Below are positions 18,101 to 26,953 of a stretch of 64,000 bases of DNA, piece after piece (position 1 is the first letter of the stretch; each line of letters begins with the position of its first letter). The stretch spans positions 261,001-325,000 of the forward strand of contig NZ_CP094669.1 in NCBI RefSeq assembly GCF_022827545.1, read 5' to 3'. The notes below the pieces were generated by a model, which saw nothing but the letters and a program-made list of their open reading frames with translations, made no database searches and was not told the origin of the DNA. The stretch is from Hymenobacter tibetensis. Lineage in GTDB: Bacteria > Bacteroidota > Bacteroidia > Cytophagales > Hymenobacteraceae. Both the position numbers and the translations under genes were made by a program.

Positions 18101-18251
18101 CGGTAATGGTCCGGGTGTTTTGTGCCTGACTCAGCAGTGGCAAGACAAGCATCAGCATGCTGAACGTCAGTAGCTTCATCAGGGCTAGCGGCAGGGTGCC
18201 TGCCCGCGCTGTGCCCGGCTGATCATACGATTTGTACCAGTTGTTGGTCAT
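15186..18251 (-). CDS. SusC/RagA family TonB-linked outer-membrane transporter
   Basis: 1021 residues; an internal ATG at 18179 (MKLLTFSMLMLVLPLLSQAQ) starts exactly at the signal peptide, and the 24-residue leader before it may or may not be translated. After cleavage come a carboxypeptidase-regulatory-like domain (TITGKVLDAQANGLPGVTV), a TonB box and plug (VVVVGYGTARKQDVTGAV), and VLKDASATAIYGSRAAYGVV, the SusC plug signature. A 22-stranded barrel follows, ending in the aromatic-rich strand FTLGVNFNL. It imports oligosaccharide with the SusD partner encoded 17 bases downstream. There is no N-terminal anti-sigma-interacting STN domain, which agrees with regulation by the hybrid two-component system nearby. 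Confidence 0.96.
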   Translation of the reverse strand: MTNNWYKSYDQPGTARAGTLPLALMKLLTFSMLMLVLPLLSQAQNTRTITGKVLDAQANGLPGVTVVVTGTTVGASTGADGGFELQAPATATTLTISYVGFTSQQVSITDKTSVQVTLKENAQALGDVVVVGYGTARKQDVTGAVAVIGEKDFNRGTFTSPDQLLQGRVSGVQVSNNSGQPGGPSSIRIRGNSAVTGTGQPLYVVDGVPLDGRTARPGAGLASSIDAGSGADSNPLNFLNPDDIETFTVLKDASATAIYGSRAAYGVVLITTKKGNTGAPTLSVGASTGFSNLLRRPEYLDAGQYREALAYYGLPTSGPTSADKGSSVDALDEILRTGYFQNYNVSMSGGSETGRYRLSLGYLDQDGIVRKTGFKKYSANLSTNLQFLESKKLGLDVNISTSQFREALANITTDAGYRGSLIGQALQWNPTQSLRNPDGTLFIQPGDVINPLAAQELYDDNSRVNTILASIAPSYKFTDWLNYRLLLSVNYNSGERRVSIDQRLINYPGILNQGFAGISNTELSTQQIAHTLNFNKAIVTDLNLNAVLGYEYTNFINKGSSLSGFGNANTGGFGSLGLDYTDYLQTTSTGNRSIRSFNDPTYELQSFFGRAIFNFKERYVLTGTIRRDESSKFGSNNRVGYFPSFAAAWDLSKEGFFPAEQLTQLKLRAGYGLTGNQEFPAGSAQDRYEILDNGLQRPSTSRNPDLKWQADRQFNVGIDIGAFNNRLTFSADYFNKTTSDILFPTVPGQPAPQIQALFWKNLDGKIVNKGVEMALNTTLVSSEKAEVSFNANATFIRNEVKDLVGPAIITGAINGQGLSGATSQLITNGYPINSFFLREFAGLDDSGASIYPNGDLATYAGSPNPRTLLGFGLNARYSKLSLIANMTGVFGQYIYNNTLNAVGNIGQIGASKNIALSTFRSSVKEALGNAGSASTRYLEKGDFLKMSNLTLAYALGDVAGFMKGARVYVTGQNLFVITNYDGFDPEVNTVKTGSNRVPSVGIDYLPYPSARTFTLGVNFNL

Positions 18252-18419
18252 GAGTGAAAAATGAAAGTGTGGAAATTTTTAAAAGCATTTCACTTGGTGG
18301 CAACTCAGCGTAAACCTTTGAGAAGGGGCCGGCGGTAGAGGGTGCTCAGGCAAGTGCAAAAAGAGGGAGTAAGCGTTCCGGGCCGCAGGAAATTCGCCCG
18401 AAGAGAAAAGCAAGAACTG

Positions 18420-19307
18420 CTACTCGGAAGCAGCCGAGGTAGCCATGGCCTGTACTTGGGCTTCAGAAATCACCGGGGTAGCTCCTCGGCAAGTGGCTAC
18501 CAACGACCCCGCGGCGCAGGCGAAGGCCAGGTAGTCAGTTGGATCCTGGTCGGACAGCCAGCCCCGCAGAAGAGCCGCCAGAAAGGCATCGCCGCTGCCA
18601 ATGGTGTCTTGCACCTGCACCGGAATACCCGGGCTGTAATAGTGCTGCTGTCCCACCCAAAGGGCCGCACCATCGGCTCCTTTCGTAACGCACACTGCTT
18701 GCAGTTGAAAGCGTTCGGCCAGCCAGCGCAATGCCGTTTTTTCGTTGCTGCTGACCCCAAACCATCCCATGATTTCGGCCAGCTCGTGGTGGTTCATTTT
18801 CACTAAGTCGCTGTGCTGCAACAGGTATGTTACCACTTCACGGGTGTAGTGCGGGGGGCGCATGTTCACATCAAACACCTTGAAGCGGGCGTGTTCCAGC
18901 AGCCGATACAGCGTCTCGCGCGAGTGTGACTGGCGGCCAGCCAGGCTGCCAAACACGAAAGCATCTGCTGTTTCAACCAACTCACTCAGTGCCGCATCGT
19001 AGCGGATATAGTCCCAGGCCACGGGTTGCACAATTTGGTAGGTTACCTCTTTGCTGTCGCTTACGTTGGCTTTCACTACCCCTGTCAGGTGCGTTTCACC
19101 CCGCTGCACGTAGTGGGTGCTAAGGCCCGTAGACTCCACAAAGCTTACCAGTTCCGCCCCCATATCATCGTGCCCTACTCGGCTGATAAGCTCCGCTTGC
19201 AAGCCGAAATTGTGCAGGTGCACCGCCACATTGAGGGGCGCTCCGCCAGGCTGCTTGCCAGTTGGTAGCACATCCCACAGCATTTCTCCAAAGCAAGCAA
19301 TGGCCAT
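18420..19307 (-). CDS. PfkB-family carbohydrate kinase, probable fructokinase
   Basis: 295 residues, the usual length for the family. The N-terminus CFGEMLWDVLPTGKQPGGAP and NVAVHLHNFG resemble bacterial fructokinases. PfkB signature 2 is DTIGSGDAFLAALLRGW, with catalytic base D240. It would phosphorylate fructose in the cytoplasm using ATP. It lies between the MFS porter gene (107 bases upstream) and susC (168 bases downstream), all on one strand. That fits import and phosphorylation of the fructose released in the periplasm. Ribokinase or another PfkB activity cannot be excluded, but the GEMLWD start and the context favour fructose. Confidence 0.88.
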   Translation of the reverse strand: MAIACFGEMLWDVLPTGKQPGGAPLNVAVHLHNFGLQAELISRVGHDDMGAELVSFVESTGLSTHYVQRGETHLTGVVKANVSDSKEVTYQIVQPVAWDYIRYDAALSELVETADAFVFGSLAGRQSHSRETLYRLLEHARFKVFDVNMRPPHYTREVVTYLLQHSDLVKMNHHELAEIMGWFGVSSNEKTALRWLAERFQLQAVCVTKGADGAALWVGQQHYYSPGIPVQVQDTIGSGDAFLAALLRGWLSDQDPTDYLAFACAAGSLVATCRGATPVISEAQVQAMATSAASE

Positions 19308-19414
19308 AACGTGAGGTGATGAAGGGTGGGAGGGGGAGGGAGGTTGGGCTTTTGTAAGGGCAGCCAGGAAGCAGAAGGATGAAGCGTGCCGTGCGCCGCT
19401 TTACCAGTTCGCGG

Positions 19415-20737
19415 CTAGTGCATAATCAAGCTTTGTTCTACCTGCTCGAGGCTGGTGCCTTTGGTTTCGGGCATAAAGCGCCACACAAAGACCAGTTGCA
19501 GCACCATCATGGCGCAGAAAAACGCGAAGGTGTGCCCGCCGCCAAGCTGCTCAGCGAAATAGGGAAAGGTGAAAGCAATAACCGTGGCCATCACCCAGTG
19601 CGTCGACGACCCTAAGGCCTGGCCCTGAGCCCGCACCGCATTCGGGAAAATCTCGGAGATGAACACCCAGATAACAGCCCCCTGCGAGAAAGCAAAAAAG
19701 GCAATGTAAACGAACAGCAAAACCGGTACGGTGTACCCCGTAAACTGCTGTGTGTAAAAGGCCCGCGCCACCAAGCCCAGCGTCAGGATAAGCCCCAGCG
19801 ACCCTACAGCCATGAGGGTGCGCCGTCCAAACCGGTCGATAACGTTGACGCCCAGCAAGGTAAAGGCGAAGTTGACTAGCCCGATGCCCGCCGAAGAAAG
19901 CAAGGCGGCTCCTTGCCCCAGTCCCGTCATTTCGAAGATGCGCGGGGCATAGTAGATAATGGCGTTGATGCCCGATACCTGGTTGAAAAAAGCAAAGGCA
20001 ACCGCCAGTAGTACGGGTGTGCGGTACTGTGGAGCCCACAACGATTCATTTTGCTGCCCTGCCAACGATTGCGAAGTTAGGATAGCCGCTACGTCGGTTT
20101 CCACCGTCTCCGGATTGATGATGCGCAGCACGTCGCGGCCTTCCTGTAACTGGCCGTGCAGCAACAGCCACCGGGGGCTTTCGGGTACGCGCATCAGAAA
20201 CAGCAAGAAGGCTATGGAAGGCACTGCCTGCACCCCCAGCATCAGGCGCCAGGAGCTGTCCCCAGCATTAGCTAGCAGGTAGTTGGAGAGGTAGGCGACC
20301 AGAATACCGAAAACGATGTTGAACTGAAACAGCCCCACCAACTTGCCCCGGGAATTGGCTGGTGAAATTTCTGATATGTAGAGCGGCGCCGTTACCGACG
20401 AAGCTCCTACCCCCAACCCACCCAGAAAACGGAAGAGCATAAAAGGCACCCAGGCCGGTGCCAGCGCGGCCCCTACCGCCGATACCAGGTACAGTACTGC
20501 AATCCAGCGCAGCGTCTGCCGCCGCCCTATCCGGTCGGATGGAATGCCACCGAACATGGCCCCGAACACGGTGCCTATTAGGGCAATAGAAATAGTGAAA
20601 CCATGCTCGAAGGCACTGAGCTTCCAGAGTTGCTGGATAGCCTTTTCAGCTCCCGAAATTACGGCCGTGTCGAACCCAAAAAGGAAGCCTCCCAGAGCCG
20701 TGACGATAGACCAAAAAAGCACTTTGCGCTGAAGCAT
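19415..20737 (-). CDS. Sugar porter of the major facilitator superfamily
   Basis: 440 residues with 12 predicted transmembrane helices. Sugar-porter signatures are present: GFDTAVISG in helix 1, DRIGRRQ after helix 2, PESPRWLLLHGQ, a second DRFGRRT after helix 8 and PETKGTSLEQ at the C-terminus. Proteins of this type carry monosaccharides across the inner membrane with protons. It is the first gene of the run MFS-kinase-SusC-SusD-GH13-GH65 and probably brings in fructose or glucose released in the periplasm. Two AAACGTTT palindromes sit in its upstream region (listed separately), the nearer one inside the untranslated leader. Confidence 0.93.
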   Translation of the reverse strand: MLQRKVLFWSIVTALGGFLFGFDTAVISGAEKAIQQLWKLSAFEHGFTISIALIGTVFGAMFGGIPSDRIGRRQTLRWIAVLYLVSAVGAALAPAWVPFMLFRFLGGLGVGASSVTAPLYISEISPANSRGKLVGLFQFNIVFGILVAYLSNYLLANAGDSSWRLMLGVQAVPSIAFLLFLMRVPESPRWLLLHGQLQEGRDVLRIINPETVETDVAAILTSQSLAGQQNESLWAPQYRTPVLLAVAFAFFNQVSGINAIIYYAPRIFEMTGLGQGAALLSSAGIGLVNFAFTLLGVNVIDRFGRRTLMAVGSLGLILTLGLVARAFYTQQFTGYTVPVLLFVYIAFFAFSQGAVIWVFISEIFPNAVRAQGQALGSSTHWVMATVIAFTFPYFAEQLGGGHTFAFFCAMMVLQLVFVWRFMPETKGTSLEQVEQSLIMH

Positions 20738-20751
20738 AGAAAGCGTTGCCG

Positions 20752-20760
20752 AAACGTTTG
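20752..20760. promoter_or_regulatory. Possible LacI-type operator half (AAACGTTTG), leader-proximal
   Basis: GCAAACGTTT on the minus strand, 15 bases before the MFS start codon. The sequence with a central CpG resembles GalR/LacI-family operators. It pairs with a perfect palindrome 118 bases further upstream. No LacI-type gene is in the window. Confidence 0.35.
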
Positions 20761-20877
20761 CTCAAACCTCAGCTTATTCTCAGGTAGGGGCTTGCTGCTT
20801 TCTTTCAAATGCTTAAAGGAATCTTACAATTGTTTTAAAATTTATAAACATTTGCTAGTCAATTGATTGAGCAACAA

Positions 20878-20887
20878 CAAACGTTTG
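20878..20887. promoter_or_regulatory. Palindrome CAAACGTTTG upstream of MFS porter
   Basis: A perfect 10-bp palindrome in the 198-base gap between the hybrid sensor gene and the MFS gene. It shares the AAACGTTT core with 20752-20760. Possible operator for a LacI/GalR-family repressor encoded elsewhere; inference only. Confidence 0.35.
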
Positions 20888-20935
20888 GGGGTGACGCTGC
20901 GTTATCAGTAATCTTGCAAGACTTGCAGAATTCTG

Positions 20936-23743
20936 TCAGTGTTGGGTCGGAGTATGCAAGGCTTTATACTCGGAGGGAGACACTTGGTACTTGCTCTTGA
21001 AGAGGGTCGCGAAATAGGAAGGAGAAGAGAAGCCTGTTTGGTAGGCAACCTGCGCAATAGCACTGCCTTCTTGCAGCAGCAAAAGCCGAGCTTTGGTTAG
21101 CCGCAGGCTCTGGATGTAGTCGGTAACGCCGGTGCCGAGCAGGGCCTTTACTTTCCGGTACAGCTGCATCTGCGACACCCCCAAGCTGCGGGCAATATCA
21201 TCGACGCTCAGGGAAGGCCGGTCGAGGTTGGCCTCGATGATGGCGGTGAGGTCGGCCAGGAATTTTTGATCTACGCGCTGCGGTGCGACGGTGGCAGTAT
21301 CCACGCTCAGCTCCCGGCGGAAGTGCTCGCGCTGCTGGTCGCGGTTGCGCAAGAGGGTCCGTAAGCTCTCTAATAGAAAGGCAGGGTTGAACGGCTTAGT
21401 GAGGTAGAGGTCGGCGCCAGCCTGAACGCCTTCAAGTTGCTGCTCAGGCGTGTCGCGGGCCGAGAGCAGCACCAGCGGAACGTGGCTGGTACGCCAGTCG
21501 CCTTTCAGGGCTGCCGCTACCTCTAGGCCGGTAAGCTCGGGGAGGTTTACGTCGCAGACAATTACATCAGGAATGGTTTCGCTGGCTAGGCGCAAACCGG
21601 TAGCTCCGTCCGTAGCGGTACTTACCTGAAAGTGCGGTTGTAGTTTCTGTATCAGGAAGTTGCGAACTTCCTCGTGGTCTTCAATCACCAGCACCGTAAT
21701 GTCGGTGCGGGCCGGTGCAACTTCTTCGGCTAGCTCCGCAGGCTCATCGTCGGCTAGGCTGGCGGCCGAAATAGTGTAGGAGTGGTGTGGAACGGCGTCG
21801 AGGAAAGTGGCCGGTTTGGTTAGAGGTAAGGTCACGTCGAAGGTGCTGCCATGGCCAGGCTGGCTTCGGAACGACAGGGTTCCCTCGTGCAGCCGGGTCA
21901 GGCCGTCGGCCAGTGCCAGGCCCAGGCCCGAGCCATCAGGCGACGGTTGGCTGCCCTGATAGAACCAACCTAAAATGAGTGGTTGGTCGGCTTCGGCAAT
22001 GCCGCGGCCGTTGTCTTCTACACTCACCCGAACGGTGTTGGCAGCCACAACGCGCTGAATGCTTACTGTTATCCGTCCGCCATCGGGCGTGTATTTAAAG
22101 GCGTTGGATAGCAGGTTCGAAAAGACCTTGTCTAGAATGTCGCCGTCAAACCACAGGTTTATAACAGGTTCGGCTGGCAAAAACCGGAAGGTGATGTTGC
22201 GCCGATGCGCATTTTTCTCGAACACATCCATGATTTCGCGCACGAAGGCCACGAGGTTGCCCTGGGTGGCCCGCACCGCCATCTTGCCCACGTCTATTTT
22301 GCGAAAGTCTAAAAGCTGATTGACCAGCTGCAATAAGCGCTGGGTGTTGCGGCGCACCAGCTTCAAGTCGTGGCGCTGGGCCACAGTCAGTTCCGACGGG
22401 CTAGTGAGCAAGTCCTCCACCGGGCCCAAGATCAGGGTTAGTGGGGTGCGTAGCTCGTGCGAGAAGTTGGTGAAGAAGCGCAGTTTGGCTTCGGCCGAAC
22501 GCCGAACGTCTTCGGCCAGCTGTTCGATTTGGTTGCGCTGCGCTAGTATCTCGGCATTCTGTCCTTCCAACGTGCGTTGGGTGCGCCAGTTGAGGCGCAA
22601 AGAACGCCATGCCAATGCCCCCAGCAATATGGCGCCCAATAAGCTGGCTATCAGCAGATACACAGTGGTTTCCTGGGTGGCGTACCGTCGTAGTTGTGCT
22701 TTCAGTCGCAATTGCTGCAACTGAATATCTTGCCGTTGGCTGGCCAACTGTTCGGTTTGGGTGCGCATGGTCGCCACGTTTGTGGAATCGATTACCATGG
22801 TACCTAAAACGTTTTCCTTCAAGTACGGCTCGTGCCGCAGAATCCGCATAGCCGTCCGAATAGCTTCTTCGCCTCCGGTAGGATACAGCAGCGTTGCATC
22901 CAGCGCACCATTCTCAACCAACTGCAACCCGTTGCCCGGCCCCGATAACCCGTCCACCCCAACAATGCGAATCCGTTGGGTCAAACCCATCTGCCGCGCT
23001 ACCTGGTAGGCGGCCTGCGCCATAGGGTCGTTGTGAGCGAATATCAGGTTGACTTCAGGATGGGCCCGCAGCACGGCTGGCAGTTGCTTGAGCACGGAGG
23101 TCGGCTGCCAGTTGCCTTGCACCTGTGCTACCAGCTTGATGTCGGGGTAGTTGCTTAGCGCTTGCCGGAAACCCAAGTCACGGTCTGTGGCCGGCGACGA
23201 GCCAGGTCTGCCCGTAATTTCCAGCACCAGCCCCCGCTGGCGCAGCAACTGCGCGGCATGATGCCCAGCCGTCCGACCAACTTCCTGATTGTTGCCCCCC
23301 ACGTAGGCTGTGTACAGCTTGGATGTGGTGCGCCGATCCAGGATAACCACCGGAATGCCTTGGTTGTAAGCTGCTTCTGCCAACGCAGTCAGAGGCCCCG
23401 ACTGATTAGGTGAGATAATCAACAGGTCTACCCGCTGCCGGATAAGCTCCTTCACCTGCTGCTGTTGTAACTCGCTGTTGTTTTGCGCATCCAGTATTTG
23501 AAGCTGGACATTTGGATAGAAACTCAGTTCCTTCTCCATGCCGGCTTGCATAGCCCGGCGCCAGGCATCATTGCTAGTGCATTGCGAGAACCCTATCCGG
23601 TATATACGCTCGCGCGGTATGGGCGCGCAACTGGTTGTTCCTAGCAGCAGGAAGCAAGCAAGCAACCGGTACCACGAAACATTCAAAAGAGGAGTGCTCA
23701 ATGGGTGGGAATTTTGGTAGAAGAGCAAGGGCACGTACCGCAA
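20936..23743 (-). CDS. Hybrid two-component system with periplasmic sugar-binding sensor domain
   Basis: 935 residues combining a whole signalling pathway. In order: a lipoprotein-like or signal-anchor N-terminus (C39), a ribose/fructose-type periplasmic binding domain (about 45-335, IGFSQCTSNDAWRRAMQAGM) and a transmembrane helix (about 358-378). Then come HisKA with H429 (NFSHELRTPLTLILGP), HATPase, a receiver with D731 (IVCDVNLPELTG) and an AraC-type DNA-binding domain (about 835-930, GFSSPSYFATLFKSKY). This is the architecture of the fructose-sensing regulator BT1754 of Bacteroides thetaiotaomicron, which binds fructose directly. It probably activates the downstream locus. The extra cysteine after GTTS could make it a lipid-anchored variant, or it may simply be part of a signal anchor. 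Confidence 0.93.
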   Translation of the reverse strand: MRYVPLLFYQNSHPLSTPLLNVSWYRLLACFLLLGTTSCAPIPRERIYRIGFSQCTSNDAWRRAMQAGMEKELSFYPNVQLQILDAQNNSELQQQQVKELIRQRVDLLIISPNQSGPLTALAEAAYNQGIPVVILDRRTTSKLYTAYVGGNNQEVGRTAGHHAAQLLRQRGLVLEITGRPGSSPATDRDLGFRQALSNYPDIKLVAQVQGNWQPTSVLKQLPAVLRAHPEVNLIFAHNDPMAQAAYQVARQMGLTQRIRIVGVDGLSGPGNGLQLVENGALDATLLYPTGGEEAIRTAMRILRHEPYLKENVLGTMVIDSTNVATMRTQTEQLASQRQDIQLQQLRLKAQLRRYATQETTVYLLIASLLGAILLGALAWRSLRLNWRTQRTLEGQNAEILAQRNQIEQLAEDVRRSAEAKLRFFTNFSHELRTPLTLILGPVEDLLTSPSELTVAQRHDLKLVRRNTQRLLQLVNQLLDFRKIDVGKMAVRATQGNLVAFVREIMDVFEKNAHRRNITFRFLPAEPVINLWFDGDILDKVFSNLLSNAFKYTPDGGRITVSIQRVVAANTVRVSVEDNGRGIAEADQPLILGWFYQGSQPSPDGSGLGLALADGLTRLHEGTLSFRSQPGHGSTFDVTLPLTKPATFLDAVPHHSYTISAASLADDEPAELAEEVAPARTDITVLVIEDHEEVRNFLIQKLQPHFQVSTATDGATGLRLASETIPDVIVCDVNLPELTGLEVAAALKGDWRTSHVPLVLLSARDTPEQQLEGVQAGADLYLTKPFNPAFLLESLRTLLRNRDQQREHFRRELSVDTATVAPQRVDQKFLADLTAIIEANLDRPSLSVDDIARSLGVSQMQLYRKVKALLGTGVTDYIQSLRLTKARLLLLQEGSAIAQVAYQTGFSSPSYFATLFKSKYQVSPSEYKALHTPTQH

Positions 23744-23909
23744 CAGTGGTAAGGTAAGTATATTCCTTATGCCGCAGGATACACAAGGCAGAGGGAACGT
23801 GCGGTAGGAGGGACCTAACGGTTGATGATAGTAGTTTCTGCTACCTTGCTAGTTGGGTGTACCTAGGGTGGAGTTCAAAGGGCTTTTTAGTTTCTACCAC
23901 CAAGCAAAC

Positions 23910-23945
23910 GGCCCCCATCCAGCAACCTGTTGCTAGATGGGGGCC
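23910..23945 (-). terminator. Stem-loop after the beta-helix protein gene
   Basis: Ten-bp GC-rich stem GGCCCCCATC/GATGGGGGCC with an inner AGCAA/TTGCT stem. It lies 36 bases after the stop codon of the 23981-26953 gene. The T-tract is weak, so the termination role is probable rather than certain. Confidence 0.65.
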
Positions 23946-23980
23946 TGCATTTATCTGCCGACAAGCGGCAAGCGGCGCGG

Positions 23981-26953
23981 CTATTGAATCACCAATCGTT
24001 GTGGTTTACCGGAAAATCCAGCACTCTGCACGTGTAGCAAGTAAACGCCTCCCGACAGCGAAGCGGGCAGTTCAAGCTTCCGCTCAGTTCCACCAAGCAG
24101 GCCGGTACGGAACACCGAGCGGCCGCTAAGGTCGGTAAGGAGCACATCAACTGAGTTGCTGGCCGAAGCGGGCAGGCGTAGCACTACCTGGTGGCTGGCA
24201 GGGTTAGGAAACACAGAGAACTGCTCTGCCGCCTCAGTGAGGGTAGCCAACGGACCGCCGGTCAGTAGTACAGACGCTACCGCAGAGTAGCGAGCCACCC
24301 CAGCCGCGTTGGTTTGACGCAACCGATAGAATGCTTGGGTCAGGCCTTGTACGCTCAGGTCCTGGAATGTGTAGATGCGAGATTGGGACGTGAGGCCCTG
24401 GCTGGCAACAAAGCCCACCTGCTGCCAAGCGGTACCTACGCTTGAACGCTCGACGGCATATCCGTAGGTGTTGGTTTCACCCGCCAAGGTCCATTCTAGG
24501 TCCACAGCTCCGGGGCGGGGCTGCTCGGCGGTGAATTCCACCAGCTCCGTCGAAAGCGGATTGACAGCCGCCGAGAGGGAGCCTATCGTAAAAATTGTAC
24601 GGCCACTAACCGTCTGTCCCGATACCACGGAGCCCACATTTAGGCTGCCGCCCAAGCCTCCGTTGCCCGTTGTTTCCCACTCCGTACCGGTGAAGGTGGC
24701 TACCTGCAAATCCGAGGAAAAGTCATCGATACCGCTGCGGAGTGCGTTTTCCCAGTGCAAACGTACGCTCACAGCGTCGGTAGTGCCAGCGCCGTCGAGG
24801 GTCCAGTGCTCTACTTGGCTTACTTCACTTAGCGGCGCCGCGGCCGTACGGGTGGAGTAAGCGGCAGGCGCGTATTCGGCCGTGAAAGCCGCAGTTGCAC
24901 TAGCAGGGGCCGATATGCCGAGGCGAGCCCACTCTCCGTTCTTGCCCAGCGGGAACACAAACGGCTGCTGCCCCACTTTGCGCAGCGGCCCGTCTACGTA
25001 AGAACGGCTGCTGCCAGCCGAGGCAGTAGCTTGGTCAGTGAGGGTAAGCATGTTGGCTGCCGTCGTGCGGAGGAGGCCATCCGTAAGGGTAAGGCTACCA
25101 GACAAGGTAAGAGACGAACCTAATGCCAGCACTTTGCTAGCGCCATTCAGGGTAAGGTCGCGGAGAGTAGTAGGGCCATCAGTGCTGAGCGTCAGGTTTT
25201 TGGTTACACTCATGCTCTCGTCGTACACCGCCGCGGCTAGGTTCAAGGTGCCATTTTCTGCTACCAGCGCCAAGCCCTCGGCCAGCGAGGTTTCAGCAGC
25301 TGATTGCGGACTATAGAGGTCTACGCTCAAGTAGTTGAGGCTAGGCTGGAAGCCAGCCGCTGGGGCCGCATCGGTTCTGGTGCCAAGAAAAGGCGAATAG
25401 TCGATGAGGCCCGTAGAAGCAAAAGCAGAGCGCTCGGCGAAGCTTGTGGCAGGCCCACCTAGCGTCAAAACAAAGCCGCCCGTACCTGTTGTGCCACGCA
25501 CTGCCGTTGCCGCGCTAGCCCCGAGCCAGTTCAGCGAGGCATTCACAGGGTTGGCTAGGTTCACGGTCCGAAGAGCCGTGGCGCAGCTGTCGAGGCGGTT
25601 GCCGCAGATACTGTCGCCGGAAGACACAACGAAGCCGTTGCGGCTGATGTCGAAGAAAGGGGTATAGCCGGTGCTAGCGGCTGGGCGGTCCTGCACTTGC
25701 ACGGCCAGTTGGCACTGCGCCACCACGTTGCCGAAGACCTTGTTCTGGGCCCCCTCCAACACCAAGCCAAAGCCGTTGATGTTGAAAGATGAACTGGTAG
25801 CATCCGCTAGATAGCCTCTTATGGTATTGCCCGCTACGTAGGCACCACCAGTGGTCAAGTCGCCATTGATACCTCCACCAACTGCAATAACATCCCGGTC
25901 CCGGTCAATAAAAGCGAGGCCAGCATTGTCTTCACTCAGGGTGGTTGGGGCCCCAATAGTGCGGGTAATAAAATTGTTGCGTACCACAAAGCTACCCGCG
26001 CCACCACGCTGCCCCGTACCCGTGCACGATTTCAGCTCCATGCCATTGGATGCGTTGTTCCGAATGGCGTTGCCTTCAATCAAAGCAGCAATACCCGTGA
26101 AGCTGCCATTGCTGTTGCGCGCGCCAGCAGCACCCAGCACAACCAATGCTCCCCCGCCGTTTTGCGTGAACTGGTTGTTGCGCACAATCAAGCCACTCAC
26201 GCTGCCATCGTTGATATCTATGCCGCCGCGGCGGTTCATCTCAAATACGCCGTCTTCTATCAGGATATCTGCCTTATGCCCATTCACCATAAACAGGCCC
26301 CGCCCTGCGCCATTGGTCGTGGAGTTGATGCCTTCAGCCGTGTAGGCAGCTCGTACCCGGCGAAGGGTCAGGTGCTGGACACCCCCCAGGCTGCGCCAGA
26401 GGATACCCTGCCGCCGGTTGTGCATGGCTTCTACGTCCTCTAGTAGTAGGTTGGCCTGGTTGCTGCTGCCTTCGGCTTGAATGCCAAAGTCGTACTTCTG
26501 GACGGTTAGGTCGGCTATGGTGAGGGGTGCGTTGCTAGTACCGCCGCTCACGGTTATCAGTAGGCCCGCCTCGCTGGTTTGGGTAGGAGCTGGCAGCAGG
26601 CCGCCATCAAAGATGGTGGCACTGGCAGGCTGCGCTGTAGCTGTTCCGGCCCCTTGCAGGCTCACGGGCTTGTTGAGTACAACCCGCTCAGAGTACGTAC
26701 CAGCGTCAATGAAAATGGTTTGAGTGGCGAGGTCGGCAGCTGCCAACGCCCGAGCCACAGTCGAGAAAGGAGCTGCTGCAGTGCCGTTGCCCGTCACGTC
26801 GTCGCCCACTGCAGTCGTAAACACGTCGCCAGTGGTGGCGTTGTCGTTCACGTACAGCGCGGTTGCTGTAGGAGACTGAGCCGCAGCCGTAGCGGCTAGG
26901 CCACTCACTATCGGGAAAACAAGCAAGCCGAAAGAAGGTAAAATGTGCTTCAT
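23981..26953 (-). CDS. Secreted right-handed beta-helix protein with T9SS sorting domain
   Basis: 990 residues with a signal peptide (MKHILPSFGLLVFPIVSGLA...AAAQ). Residues about 30-470 carry a DUF1565-like start (YVNDNATTGDVFTTAVGDD) and many N-N-x-I/F rungs of a parallel beta-helix (ILIEDGVFEMNRRGGIDIND, LIVRNNQFTQNGGGALVVLG). These are typical of pectin-lyase-like folds. A middle beta-sandwich region follows, and the last 80 residues form a type A T9SS domain (FSVFPNPASHQV...GVYLLHVQS). It is therefore exported through the type IX system to the cell surface or medium. No catalytic residues were identified; it could bind or cleave polysaccharide, or act as an adhesin. It stands alone, with a long AT-rich upstream region. 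Confidence 0.88.
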   Translation of the reverse strand: MKHILPSFGLLVFPIVSGLAATAAAQSPTATALYVNDNATTGDVFTTAVGDDVTGNGTAAAPFSTVARALAAADLATQTIFIDAGTYSERVVLNKPVSLQGAGTATAQPASATIFDGGLLPAPTQTSEAGLLITVSGGTSNAPLTIADLTVQKYDFGIQAEGSSNQANLLLEDVEAMHNRRQGILWRSLGGVQHLTLRRVRAAYTAEGINSTTNGAGRGLFMVNGHKADILIEDGVFEMNRRGGIDINDGSVSGLIVRNNQFTQNGGGALVVLGAAGARNSNGSFTGIAALIEGNAIRNNASNGMELKSCTGTGQRGGAGSFVVRNNFITRTIGAPTTLSEDNAGLAFIDRDRDVIAVGGGINGDLTTGGAYVAGNTIRGYLADATSSSFNINGFGLVLEGAQNKVFGNVVAQCQLAVQVQDRPAASTGYTPFFDISRNGFVVSSGDSICGNRLDSCATALRTVNLANPVNASLNWLGASAATAVRGTTGTGGFVLTLGGPATSFAERSAFASTGLIDYSPFLGTRTDAAPAAGFQPSLNYLSVDLYSPQSAAETSLAEGLALVAENGTLNLAAAVYDESMSVTKNLTLSTDGPTTLRDLTLNGASKVLALGSSLTLSGSLTLTDGLLRTTAANMLTLTDQATASAGSSRSYVDGPLRKVGQQPFVFPLGKNGEWARLGISAPASATAAFTAEYAPAAYSTRTAAAPLSEVSQVEHWTLDGAGTTDAVSVRLHWENALRSGIDDFSSDLQVATFTGTEWETTGNGGLGGSLNVGSVVSGQTVSGRTIFTIGSLSAAVNPLSTELVEFTAEQPRPGAVDLEWTLAGETNTYGYAVERSSVGTAWQQVGFVASQGLTSQSRIYTFQDLSVQGLTQAFYRLRQTNAAGVARYSAVASVLLTGGPLATLTEAAEQFSVFPNPASHQVVLRLPASASNSVDVLLTDLSGRSVFRTGLLGGTERKLELPASLSGGVYLLHVQSAGFSGKPQRLVIQ

